Source: Hyparrhenia diplandra
Taxonomy: Eukaryota > Streptophyta > Magnoliopsida > Poales > Poaceae
Assembly: GCA_015847255.1 (NCBI GenBank)
Contig: JADLZK010008403.1
Location: forward strand, 62,001-126,000
Length of the DNA: 64,000 nt
Reading direction: 5' to 3'
This document shows, piece after piece, positions 43,604 through 54,731 of the stretch. How positions within the stretch are numbered: position 1 is the first letter of the stretch; each line of letters starts with the position of its first letter. The notes under the pieces were generated by a model that did not search any database, was not told the origin of the DNA, and saw only the letters and a program-made list of their open reading frames with translations. The translations under genes and the position numbers were made by a program.

Positions 43604-44140
43604 TTAGGACAGCCTCATGTACCATTGTTGTGCTCCTCCTGTGAGATGATAGGATGCATACCAGACTTGCTCTGTGGCTGGCGTACCTTGTCCCCTGAAG
43701 AATTGCTCGTAGCGGTTGATCCATGGGAGGGGATCCTCCTTGCCATCGTAGGTTGGGATGGATAGCTTGTGCAGGCGGGGAGTGAGACCTGGGAAGGTGT
43801 CGACCAGAGGGGGCGGCGCATGCGCGGATGGCGGCGCCCCTGCTGGTGCCTGCTTTAGCCCCAAGTAGCCCTTCATCAGGTTCTCTAGATCAGCTGCTGT
43901 GACTTGATCGTCTTGGTTCTGCTTGCCATCGGTCCGCTTCTTGATGAAGTCGCGGGCTGCTGTCTCCAATGTCGTCTTCATCTCAAGCTCGGCGTCATGG
44001 AGTTGTTGACGGCGCTCGATTGCTTCTGGATCGTCACCTGAGAGGATAGAAAGCTTATTCTCGATCGTGTCCATCCTGCTCTCGAATTTGGTGAACTGTT
44101 CTCCCAAGTTCTTCAACAGCTTCTTCGATTCGCTATCCAT
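43604..44140 (-). CDS. Retrotransposon gag (capsid-like) N-terminal region
   Basis: Starts at the ATG at 44140, just inside the primer-binding site. It has a coiled-coil-like start (MDSESKKLLKNLGEQFTKFE), then the hallmark gag segment LHKLSIPTYDGKEDPLPWIN followed by YEQFF and AQQWYMRLS. The frame stops at 43604 while similarity continues in another frame (VNERFGP, near 43540), so gag is frameshifted. Ty3/gypsy affinity is inferred from this segment. Confidence 0.75.
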   Translation of the reverse strand: MDSESKKLLKNLGEQFTKFESRMDTIENKLSILSGDDPEAIERRQQLHDAELEMKTTLETAARDFIKKRTDGKQNQDDQVTAADLENLMKGYLGLKQAPAGAPPSAHAPPPLVDTFPGLTPRLHKLSIPTYDGKEDPLPWINRYEQFFRGQGTPATEQVWYASYHLTGGAQQWYMRLS

Positions 44141-44177
44141 GGTGGTGGGTGGATCGTAGTGGTCTCCGGATACCAGC

Positions 44178-44703
44178 TGTCAGATTCTGGCTAGATTGGG
44201 CCGGAATAGACACCCAATTGGCGAACCGGGGAGAGGAAGAGGGAGGAGGGGCGGCGCGGGGCGAAGCGGTGGCGGCGGGGCAGGGGGAGGGGCGGGCGCA
44301 CGGGAGAGAGGAGGCGGGAAGATTGGAATAACTTCTTTATTTGCTCGTTGCCCCGAAAGATTACATACCCCTTACTTTTATAGCCCGGCTAGTGGGACTT
44401 GTATCTCAAGCAATCTCTAAAGGTTTCCTTATAGATTGGAATACCTTTTACAAGCATATCCCATTTATTTATTTTTCCTAATAAGGGTCTCCCTTATAGA
44501 TGAGATATCCCCTTGCACACCAAAAACGCCTAAAGATAATCCTAGATATTTTCCTCCCTTTATTTCGAATTAATTGCCGAAGAATCCGCGGAAGGGAGGG
44601 GGACGACGGCGGGCGCCAGCAAGAAGCTCAGAGGGCGGCGCCGGGCGCTCCGTGGGCCTGTCGGGCCCTGTCCTCCCCGGGCCCTATTTCCTGGGTCATG
44701 ACA
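44178..44703 (-). repeat. 5' LTR
   Basis: The 5' LTR in the element's own orientation, next to the primer-binding site at 44161-44177. Same TGTCA/TGACA ends as the other LTR. Confidence 0.9.
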
Positions 44704-45090
44704 AGTACTCAACTCAGGTCATGGAGACAAATACACTCTACAATATATAATTTTCACATGACACAAAAGGTAGCTTTTTTACAGACAGCACCTAGCTGTT
44801 ATAGCCGAAGTGAAATGCGTGGTTAATCCAATGTGAGTTATACAAGGTCACCAAACTTTGCCAAGAAAATGAAATCTGCAGCAATGAATTTAATTGGTTG
44901 CTTCTCACATGTTTGTGCTGAAGTACAATGCCATCAATTAATTTGAATGATGGTGGGTGGTATACAATTTCATGATCATGTGGAAGATGTGCTTGTAAAG
45001 CTGGAAGTTTAAGTTGACAGCATCCAAGTGAAATAAAAGAAGCTCCGAAAAATATTTTTTTTGCATATCATCAATAAGCTTTTACAATTT
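44704..45090 (+). repeat. Segmental duplication copy B, right part
   Basis: Continues the homology with 28330-28713 (TCAACTCAG, CTGGAGAC/CATGGAGAC, TTTTCACATGA and onward to CATCCAAGTGAAATAAAAGA). Confidence 0.8.
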
Positions 45091-47655
45091 AATCCATCCA
45101 GCTCGACTTCCAACATACTTAGATAATGCATTTGTATGGCTACTTCTCTATCCGCTGCCGGCATCACCTAGCGGATGACTAGGGGCATCTCCGCTGCCGG
45201 CGCCGATCCGACCGACCCCTTCCGTCAGGGGTAGGTGGCGGCTAGGGCGGAACGACGTTCGGGCTGATTGTTGTTGTTAGGGTGTGGAGTCTTGTGGATT
45301 AGGGTTACTTATCGCTGTTATTAAAAAGAATATTAATCTCAAGTATATTGCTATATTTTGTTAGAACGTAGGATGATAGTTTAGTATTTTAAAAAAATTC
45401 TGTAATACTTTGCAACCAGTGAGGAAATCATATTTAAATTGCATTATTGATATATTATTTAATTATTTATTAATGAATTCATGTACAATGCATAAATATG
45501 TTACTAAAGTATTTTATTAGTACAAGAACATAAGTAAATCAAGTAAAATTTACAAAAATAGTGTTAATGGACCAAAAGTTTACATTACAAAAAATTACAT
45601 ATAGAATATTTACATTAAACAAAAATTAATGGACCCTCCATGTTAAATGCTCACCAGATGCATTAGAAAGTAATAAATTTTAAAATTTGAAATAAGAATT
45701 AGAAGTATCAATGTCCGAAACTCCTTTGGTCATCGTGATAGTTTGTGACGCCCCATTGAGAACCAAGACAACGTGTTCTAGAAGCAAGGACGGTGATGGC
45801 ATGCATGTAGTCGTGAATGGGTGAGAAACTAATATGATTTTCCCCAAATCCATGTATGCTAGCTGGTATTGTTGGCTCCAGCCAAAAAGATGGTGAGGAT
45901 GGACAATGAGGCGACGAAGATGACACCGATTGCCAAGTAAGATCTATCCATCAGCAATCGACAAGGACGCCATCGACAACAACTCCACATATACATCAAC
46001 GAAACCATGACACATGGCAACATTGAGGCAAGTAAGGACAAGCCAACATTCTATCATGGGGGACAACGGGGGATGTAGGTGTGAATACAGGGAAGATGCG
46101 AACATGCAGGCTTTACACGAATTCCTGTGTCCACGACATCTAGACAACTAACGTCCCCCCCTGTCCAACATGTTGACTAAAGGTATGGCTATCTTTGCTA
46201 GATGCCATATTTTAATCTGTCTCTTCTAACATACATGATATGATACTTCTTGAAAATTATTAGGCATGACATTTATTTTAAATTTAACATCCTTGATTAC
46301 TACTTCCAACAAATAATTTTATGATATAGTCCTCATTGACCATCAGATGTGGTTTTTTTATTATCTAAATAATAATGTCACTAAATTACTTCTAATTACA
46401 TGTCAATGATGCTAAAAATTAAAAAATCCTTATTGAACCCCTAAGTTTGCATTGTGAAAGATAGTGTAAAGTAATATAGATCTTTTATAATTTGTACTTA
46501 AACTACCCACCTTAGCCAGTACAAAAAATTAATAAAAAAGGTCTCAAATCGACAAGTAAATACTGATATAATGCTACTACAAACAATAATTCGACATCCA
46601 TGAGTTAAAACTTATATTGTTATGAATATTTATTTTTAATAAGCTTATCAACCGTGGAAATATATCCTTACCAAACAACGGAGTAATGGCACTTACAATT
46701 TACTTATACTAACACTTATGACAGTAACTTTTGTAAGTGAATGTCCATAAAAAACTTTGAACATTTTGATTGAAACATTATATCATATGAATATTAATAA
46801 CTTAATTTTAAGAATTATTATTTTAATAAAACCGTACTAATATCACACATTAATTTCAACATCTTGAGTGCCATGGTGGATCCTAAAGCAACTACTTATG
46901 ACACTATCAAAACTAAGAGGGTAACCTATGATCTAGAACATTCTTATTTGTAAACAATTTTTTTGAATAAACCATACAATAAGCATTAAAATTTCATCAA
47001 AATTATTCTCGTACAAAATATAATCCAAAAACTAGATGAGAAGTTAAAGGTTAATGTATAGATTTTCATGATATCACAGATAAAGGGCTGATATAAGAGT
47101 TTATACACTTTAAGTTTATTTATGTTTCAACTAAATATATATGGTACTACATAATATTAATCATAGAATTTATTATGCATGAAATTGGTACAAGTAAAAA
47201 AATAGATCCTAAAATTCTTACAAATGCCTAAAATATTTTGTGGTCAAATTGACCGGTAGACTATAATCACCATGTAAATAATTGCTATAGTATCCGAGGA
47301 GTTAATAAGGTTAAAATTTAGGGGAAAAATGAAAATTGAGGTTCATGCCATCAAAATATAGATTGCACTACCTTAGCAAAAAAATGTAGACCGTAGCTAA
47401 AACTATCATGGTTTAAGTAAATTTTCAACTAAATGTATATTGAATATACATATAGGTAATTCTTATTAGTGGAGAGAGAGAAAGATATTTAATATAAGTA
47501 ATTCTTATTAGTTAGTCGAGCGCCGAGAAAGGGTCCACCATTCGCTGTAAACCCGGTGGGGCGTGTGAAAAAAAAACAATCTGAAGTACCTATTATAGAT
47601 ATAATTTTAGAACATTAGTGAAGAGAAAAAAACAAATTTTATTAGTTAGTGTGTC
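45091..47655. other. Intergenic AT-rich sequence, no gene recognised
   Basis: A small GC patch at 45130-45260, then strongly AT-rich sequence. The minus-strand open frames near 45708-46147 look non-coding. Part of the stretch should be the body of the Helitron whose 3' end is at 47689. Confidence 0.4.
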
Positions 47656-47689
47656 CAAACAATTTAACCCGTGCGAGAGCACGAACTAG
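47656..47689 (+). mobile_element. Helitron 3' terminus
   Basis: The hairpin CGTGC-GAGA-GCACG (47670-47683) is followed by AACTAG and then T. This is a typical Helitron 3' end. The 5' end was not identified in the AT-rich region to the left. Confidence 0.6.
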
Positions 47690-48119
47690 TTTTAGCTAAC
47701 CAATGTAAATCTTCAGACCATTTGTTGGGGCGCTTGCATGGCAGAAGCGTTCCAATGGGGCAAGAATGCCCAAAGCAGATAAAAAAGTTGCGACATCTTT
47801 GGTGCCATATTTTAGCTAACGCAATATTAACCTTCACACCATTTGTTCGGACATGTAAGCGGCTTGCACAAAGAATTTTTTTCTTAGTTATTAGGCCTTG
47901 AGAGAGAATGATAAACGAAAATCAGGTGGGGGATATTTGATGCATGAGATGCCTTTTGTAGAGACAAACTTATTTCCCAACCAATGGAGCCTTAGTATAC
48001 TGCTAATCTATGACTATAAAATTTAATTGACAACACATGGAGTTCAATAACTTCAACATGGCAGGACGTCTGACATTCTAATTAATGTAGACATTGTCAT
48101 TATAGTATATTAGTAAAAA

Positions 48120-48280
48120 TTGAAGTAACAAAGTGTGTCCTACAAGTGTTTTTGACCCCCAACCAATTTTTAAAATTTTTGAATAATGCAGACATGTTTA
48201 ATTCAGTCCCACAGGAGTCGAACCCAGACCATTAAAAGTGTATCCTTATCCATATAATTTCTACCAGCTAAAGAAATTCA
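48120..48280 (-). mobile_element. Possible tRNA-derived SINE remnant
   Basis: On the minus strand, TTAGCTGGTAGAAAT resembles a pol III A box. About 50 bases later, GGGTTCGACTCCTG resembles a B box. No tRNA cloverleaf is visible. It ends right beside the CACTA insertion. Confidence 0.35.
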
Positions 48281-49249
48281 TTTGGAAACACCACTACGAG
48301 AATCCGGAATTACCTTGGCGGCCAGAAATTTCCTTGAGTGCCAAAATCAAACCGCCAAGGAAAGGGTAGTTTCCTTGGCGGTGGTGACCTGCACACAAGG
48401 AAATATATATTTCTTGGCGGTTGCACTAAACGGCCAAGGTATTACAGAGTTTCCTTGGCGGATTTTAACCACTGCCAAGGATATTACTTATTTCCTTGAG
48501 TGCACTTTCAAACCGCCAAAGAAATGGCTCTTTCCTTGACTGTTAATTGTGACCGCCAAAAAATGATCAATTTCCTTGAGTGTTCTTCCAAACCGCCAAG
48601 TAAATTATAATTTCCTTTGAGGGTTATTTAATTTTCTTGGAGGTTAGCACCCAATGAAATAACTATAAGTATTTTGGAGACTCCCACTTAAAAAAAAATA
48701 ATAATATCGTAATGGTCTCTAAAAATCATAAAATTTGGCATGAGATCATAATTTGGTTGTATTACCTTGCCATAAAAGTTTGAACTCATATTAACAAACT
48801 TGAACTATACATTGTCACAAAGGGATATATCTCTCATCTAGTTACATAACTATGTGAGATGCAATTTGATAACAATGTATAGGACCATTAGTTTACATCC
48901 TTTGATTTTTTTATGCAAAGATTATACACAAAAACCATGTTGTCATGCAAGTTTATAGATTTACCTAGCAGAATTTAGATATATTATTATAATTATAATT
49001 ATCTTAAGTTAATTTGGAGATAAAAACCCTAGAAAGCACGCAACGCCTAACACCGCGGGCAGTCCTCTCCCTTTGGTGACATGATGGGCAGCCCGCCTCC
49101 CTTCGCGGGCATGTCTGTCTAATGAGGCGCCCCTCCAACCCTAGACATGTTTTGTGTCGATATGCCCATTGGGAATGAGATCCTCTAAAGTCGGCAAAGT
49201 GACTTGTCTGTACAATCGACATCTCAACCATTCAATTCACATCCAACCA

Positions 49250-50560
49250 TGAGCAAGCAAATTAACTCTAGGACTCCTCGGCTTGCCGGGCTTTGACACA
49301 ACATCAACATGATGCTCGACCGACTCGCCGCTCATCGACCGCCTCTTGCGCTCGCCCCGCACCGAAGCGATAGCTCTCTAGCAGCCGCGAGTGCCCGCCC
49401 ACACCACCGCAACACGCGCTTGCCTGGCTGTCGGGCCATGTCGCGGTAGGTTGCCGCCCACCACACACGAGCTCACCCCCGGTGCCGATGGGCTCGAGAC
49501 CCTACGAACACGAACAAGCTAAGAAGCATGAGCAGGCCATTTGGGAGATGATGCTCGCTGAAGGTCTCCAAGATGTATGCCCGGTGCAAAGAGAACCTCG
49601 CGAATGCCCGCCAAATGACATCACAACCTCGCAACTTTTTATATAAATAATGCTAACACTATGATGCCATCTTGAAAATAAATTATTGAGAAAAGTAAAA
49701 AAGAGGAAATTAGCTAGTAGTTAGAATCAAACATTGCTTAAATATATAAAATATTATAGAAAGGACATATATAAATTTACTTGTCCGAAGTAATTTTATT
49801 TTTATATTTATATTGAGTACCACATTTTAATTTTTATATTAAACACAAAGAAGTTTTATTTTATATTTATATATATAACCCACCATCACAAATGAGTTCC
49901 ATCCCAAATTCGTTGGTTCGGCAAAGCAAAATTTAGGAGGCTCCCCCGCGTCCCAACCGTGAGCGGCTAGCGCCCTGCGCGCCAAAGCGAACCGTGCCAA
50001 AACCCTCTTGCCACCACTTTGCCAATCCAACCCTCGGTCCCTTCTCAGCTGAGTCCCTCCCCAATTTCACAACTCACGGGTCACGAGTGGAAGAAAAAAA
50101 AAAAAAGGCCGCCGCCCGCGCTGAAGGACGAGCCCCGCCGTGCGTCGCCGAGGCGAGCTCCCCAGCCGACGCCGCTGCCGGAGGCGCACCGCACGCCGCC
50201 GCTCCGCCGCGCCCGCACCGCCGCCGCTCCGACACCCAGCAGCTCCCGCCCACAGGTACCCGCCGCCACTTATCCCATGGGCGCCGATGCGAGAGCCCCC
50301 ACCTCCGCGTCGCCAGACAGCAGGTCACGCCCCGCATCCCTCGGCATCAAGACCCGAGGCGGTCCTGGACTGGCCGGCCGCGACGGCGGCCACCCACAAG
50401 CGCCGGGCACCGGGCTTAGGCATCCAGTTTCAAAGAAGTCAGCACTACTTAATTTCTGTTTTTTCTTGGTTGCGAGAAAGGAGTCGACGCCACCTCTTTC
50501 CCTCTTCACCTCTTGGTTGCACAAAGGAGCGTAAAGGCTAGAAAGATTCAAGGTTTGGGT
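49250..50560. other. CACTA internal non-coding region with GC-rich leader
   Basis: Two GC-rich blocks (49260-49610 and 49920-50430) separated by AT-rich sequence. The second probably contains the promoter and 5' leader of the transposase transcript. I see no host gene that I could name. Confidence 0.4.
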
Positions 50561-51149
50561 TACTTTGCTTGCCAAACTTTCATTCATCCAGATCGGCATC
50601 TCTTCCCCTCTTTGGAGAAGTAACATATTTAGCTCGATTTTGATGTCATGTTTACTACCTTCGTTGATTTTGTAGAGGAACCAGCAGGATTCAATTCCCC
50701 AGATCCGCCATCTTCTCGCATGTAAGTGTTCTTGTGGTGTATCCGCAACTATTGAAATGCTTACATGTCTCCTTGTTGGAAATAGATCAGTTCGATTAGT
50801 TCTTTCTTTCCTGTGCATGTTGCAAAGTATCCAAGAAGGAAGCACTAAAGGGTTCAACTCTTCTATCCACCTTTCTTCTTGTTGCCATCAGGTCACTAGG
50901 CAGAGGTAAAAAATGTCATCTTCTATCTTAACTCTTGGAAGCTTGCTGCATTTGTGTGACCAGATTTGGGTGGTAGTTCTACAAATAGTAAACTATGTTA
51001 TTAGCTTGTTGAATATCCGCCAATGTTTACTAGAATGCACATGTTTTTACGCATAGCTACATTTGGGTGATAGTTCGTGAATTTGTGATGAAACTAAAAT
51101 ATATACCTCGTGCTATATATTTTTTAAAACAGAACAAGAGTAATGACAG

Positions 51150-52850
51150 CATCGAGAGTGGATGTACAGTGGTTGGTTGGTCTCGGGCGGGCTCCCACTA
51201 CTTGAGTGGATTGAAAACACAAATAAGTTTTACGGATCATGCATTCTCTAGGGTTGATCATGTTGAAAATGACACCATTAAGTGCCCATGTGCCTTGTGT
51301 CGGAACTTTGTTAGGCATGTAAGGTTTGATGTGGAGATGCACTTGTGTAAAAATGGATTTAGAAACGACTACAAAATATGGACATCACATGGAGAGAGTC
51401 ATATAGAAGTTGGAAGTGATGAGAGTTTTGATGAAGCCGATCGAATGGATGATATGTTAGTTGACCTAGGTGGTGGTCATGCACCGACTATTGAAGAGGA
51501 GCCCACGGGGGTCAGCACAAAGCTTTCTATAGGATGGTTGCTAGTGCCGATCAACCGGTCCATGAGAACACAACACACTCATCTCTTTTTCTCGTGTGGT
51601 CACGCGTCGCTAGCTTTGAAATCACGGTACAATATGTCTATTGCACACTTTGAAGCAAACCTACAGTTAATCAGCGAACTTCTACCTCCAGAATCTAAGA
51701 TTCCCAAAGATTTCTACCAGTCCAAGAAATTATTAGAAGGCTTAGGCATGCCATATCGAGAAAATTGATGTGTGTTATAACAATTGCATGCTTTACTATG
51801 GAGACAATAAGAATAAAGATAAGTGTGATGTTTGTAGTCTCTCTCGCTATGAGGAAGGCCAAAAATAATCCCCCACGCAAAGTGTTGCGGTACCTTCCTA
51901 TAAAAGATAGGCTTGAAAGATTATATCGACATGAAAATACAGCTAAGCCGATGCAAACTTCTTTGATTGGTTCAAGGAAGAAGTAATCCTTTCTACAACC
52001 TTTCACATTTAGTAATCTGTCCATCTGTTTTCCACCAAAAACTAACATATCAAACTAAATCTATTTAATTGCAGTGCATGCAAACACCTGGCATTGATCC
52101 AGCCTTATGTCAAATATCTTATGGTTTTCGCCCAAGAGTTACCACCTTTGGTTGTTATGATGTGAATGGTTATAGATTTCGCTCAAAACAGCATGAGAGA
52201 TCTAAATCAGGATTGACAACAGTTAATACTGGTGTTTGTGTATCTTGTGTTGATGATAGCAACAATGAGACAGAGTACCATGGTGTAATTAAGGACATCA
52301 TAAAAATAAAATGGGAAGGACGATTGCAACTAGAGCTGGTTTTGTTTGATTGTGATTGGTTTGATCCAACACCTAATGGAACAAGGCGCACCGAAAACTT
52401 GGGACTGGTGGAAATTAAGCATGCTGCTAGGCTTTCTATGTTTGAGCCTTTTGTTTTGGCTAGTCAAGTTAAACAAGTATATTATTTACCTTATGCATGT
52501 CAGAAATCAGATCTAAAGGAGTGGTGGGTTACGATCGTTACTCCACATGGCTATATCAATGTAGATGACAAAGTGATAATGACCCTCATCTTGGTCCGAT
52601 AGAAGAAGTGTTATTTTTCCAAGAGGAGGGGTTAGAAGGCACATTTGTCATTGATCTGAATTTTGAGCTTGATAATACAAAGCTGCGCAGTTGTGTCGGA
52701 TGAGATAACCGATCCTAAGGAGTTAGAATTTTCGTCGAAATTGAACACGAAGGTGATGGGAATGTGGCCGATGGTCAAGATGAAGAAGATGAAGAGACTC
52801 GAGATGAAGATGAAGACAATCGTCAAGAACATCTAGCTTTAGATCCAAAT
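51150..52850 (+). pseudogene. CACTA transposase (TnpD/TNP2-like), internally deleted
   Basis: Three recognisable parts in order. First, a transposase-associated domain (51170-51420): GSHYLSGLKTQISF, CPCALCRNF, HLCKNGF and the W..HGES end. Second, the start of the Transposase_21 region (51650-51970): LPPESKIPKDFYQSKKLLEG, then YNNCMLYYGDNKNKDKCDVC and KVLRYLPIKDRLERLYR, where the frame breaks. Third, a DUF4216 region (52069-52602): FGCYDVNGYRFRSK, VLFDCDWFDPTPNGTR and VYYLPYACQKSDLKEWW. The catalytic DDE core that should lie between the second and third parts is missing, so the protein is not functional. Confidence 0.85.
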
Positions 52851-53060
52851 GATTATTGATTTGTTTTTCTTAGTTTTCATCTTTGTTTCCACTTTGTACC
52901 TTTGTTGAACTAAACAACATTGTTGTCGGATTGTTATTTGTGTGTGCCGCTTCATGTCTATATTATGTGATAAACATGCATTTTCTTGTGTTCTTGCGTG
53001 TTTAAAAATATGTCCCTTTCTTCTTGAGATGTACTAACTTTTTTGTTCACTTTCCAGAAG

Positions 53061-54731
53061 ATGCACGGTCTTCGACACAAGAAGCTTGTACACAAGGATG
53101 CGGGAAGTGGTGGGAGCAACCAAACAGGACGTAGTGCTGCTGATATTCAGTCCAAAAGCATTGCTGCTGGCAACTCTAGAAGGAGAGGTGCTACTAATAC
53201 TAGAAATAGCAAAAGGAGTGCTGATGATACTGTTGGGAGCAATAAAAGGAGTGGCACTGCTGCTACTGGGAGCACTGAAAGAGGCAGTACGGCTATTGCC
53301 AGGAGAGCTGGAAGGGGTCGTGCTGCTACTGGGAGCACTGAAAGGGGTATTCTTTATTTGCTACTCCCCGAACCACAGAAAGGGGTGGTGCTCTTGCATT
53401 TTCGCCGCCGGGAACACCGAAGCAAGCAATGTTGATGTGAACATAGTTCTTCGCTGGGAACACTGAAAGAAGCAATGTTGATGTGAACATAGTTGCTGCT
53501 GCTGCTGGGAATACAGTTGATGGAAGCACTGAAAGGAGAGTTGATGCTATTGGCAGCACCGAAAGGACAAATGCTGAGGTCGAGACCAACACTGCAAGGG
53601 ATGGTTGTGCTGCTAGGAGCACTGAAAGGGGGATTAGTGCAGCCGGTGTTCACTCTAGAATTGTTGCATCTAACTCTGAAAGGACTAGTGCTGTAAGAGG
53701 TGATGGTGATGCTTGTGGAAGGGTTACAACTAATGTTCACTCCCGCTTGAGTGGTGATGTTAACTCCAACTTGAATATTGGTTCCAAACGGGCTGCCAAG
53801 CTCCTACAAAAAAGAGGGAGAGCTAAGATGGCAAGGACAAAGATTGGTGGTGCCTCCTCGTAGTGGGAGGGTGGATTTGGAACCTGTTGGTCATTGGTAA
53901 GTAAATATATGAGCACTTTTACATATAGTACCACACTTGTGATTTTACGCTATTAATTCAAAATCTAAGGATGACTAATGCATGTATCAATTTCTCTGCA
54001 AATCAATTCAAATATGTTGGGTACAACCCTAAAGGCTACAAGTATCCCTCACAAGTGGGTGTCATTCTTAAACGCATGTACCCTGGTATTATCAAGGTAT
54101 ATGATGATGATGGCTCTGTTGTCAAACGACAACCCCGCACTTTCATGGAATGATTATTATTGGAAAAAGATGAGCATGGCATATGCTATGCAAAAAATGT
54201 AAAGGCAGAATTTGGGTAAGCAAACTATCTATACTAGATACAATTTAATGATTTGAGTATTTTCTTTTTCAGCTGATTGGCTTCTACTATTCTATTCTAT
54301 TTAATTTATTTATGTATATATCTTTATACGAGTTTGTTTACATGTCATCCACAACATAGGCGAAAGGTCGACAAAGCTCTAGAAAACTATCTAGTGAGAA
54401 GAGTAACAAATATGATGTACCAAGTCCGTTTGGAGGTCGTCAAGATGTTTCGCGGACAAACGGGGTGAGGATTGTGATGATACAAGGGCACGTACCATTC
54501 ATCTTACGTAAGAACAATACCCGACTTGTAGAATTGGATGGTGCAATAAGGCAGTTTGGGCATGGCTTTCCAAATATTGGACTTCTGATGAATACAAGAA
54601 AAAGAGAGAAAAAAGCCCAAGAAGCTCGCATGAGGTCTGATGATCCTGCTCCAAATAGAGGAGGTTCAAGGAATTTTATAGAGACACAACAATTCCTAGT
54701 ATGGAAAATCCCTGTCTCTAGCAAACTTTAG
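53061..54731 (+). pseudogene. CACTA second gene (TnpA-like, Transposase_24), frameshifted
   Basis: Starts MHGLRHKKLVHKD at the ATG at 53061, followed by a low-complexity region (53140-53700) made of GSTERG-type repeats that continues in a second frame after about 53440. Downstream blocks are FKYVGYNPKGYKYPSQVGVI (54010-54150), a short segment at 54360-54460, and YKKKREKAQEARMRSDDPAP followed by GGSRNF (54590-54700), the usual Transposase_24 signature. Breaks occur between blocks, some of which may be introns. It probably once encoded the DNA-binding partner recognising the subterminal arrays. Confidence 0.65.

Larger units (their letters stand above)
41052..44703 (-). mobile_element. LTR retrotransposon, 3652 bp, two 526-bp LTRs, no reverse transcriptase
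   Basis: LTRs at 41052-41577 and 44178-44703, both TGTCA...TGACA. On the minus strand the primer-binding site next to the 5' LTR reads TGGTATCCGGAGACCAC, close to the initiator-Met tRNA complement. The polypurine tract GAAGGGGGGGAGA (41578-41590) abuts the 3' LTR. GTACT occurs immediately left (41047-41051) and one base beyond the right end (44705-44709). The internal 2.6 kb encodes only gag and a retropepsin-like region, so the element is non-autonomous. The gag type places it near Ty3/gypsy. Confidence 0.88.

Noticed and set aside
48310..48650. CRISPR-like spaced repeats
   Set aside because: The repeated TTTCCTTGGCGGTT units are CACTA subterminal motifs in both orientations, in a plant genome.
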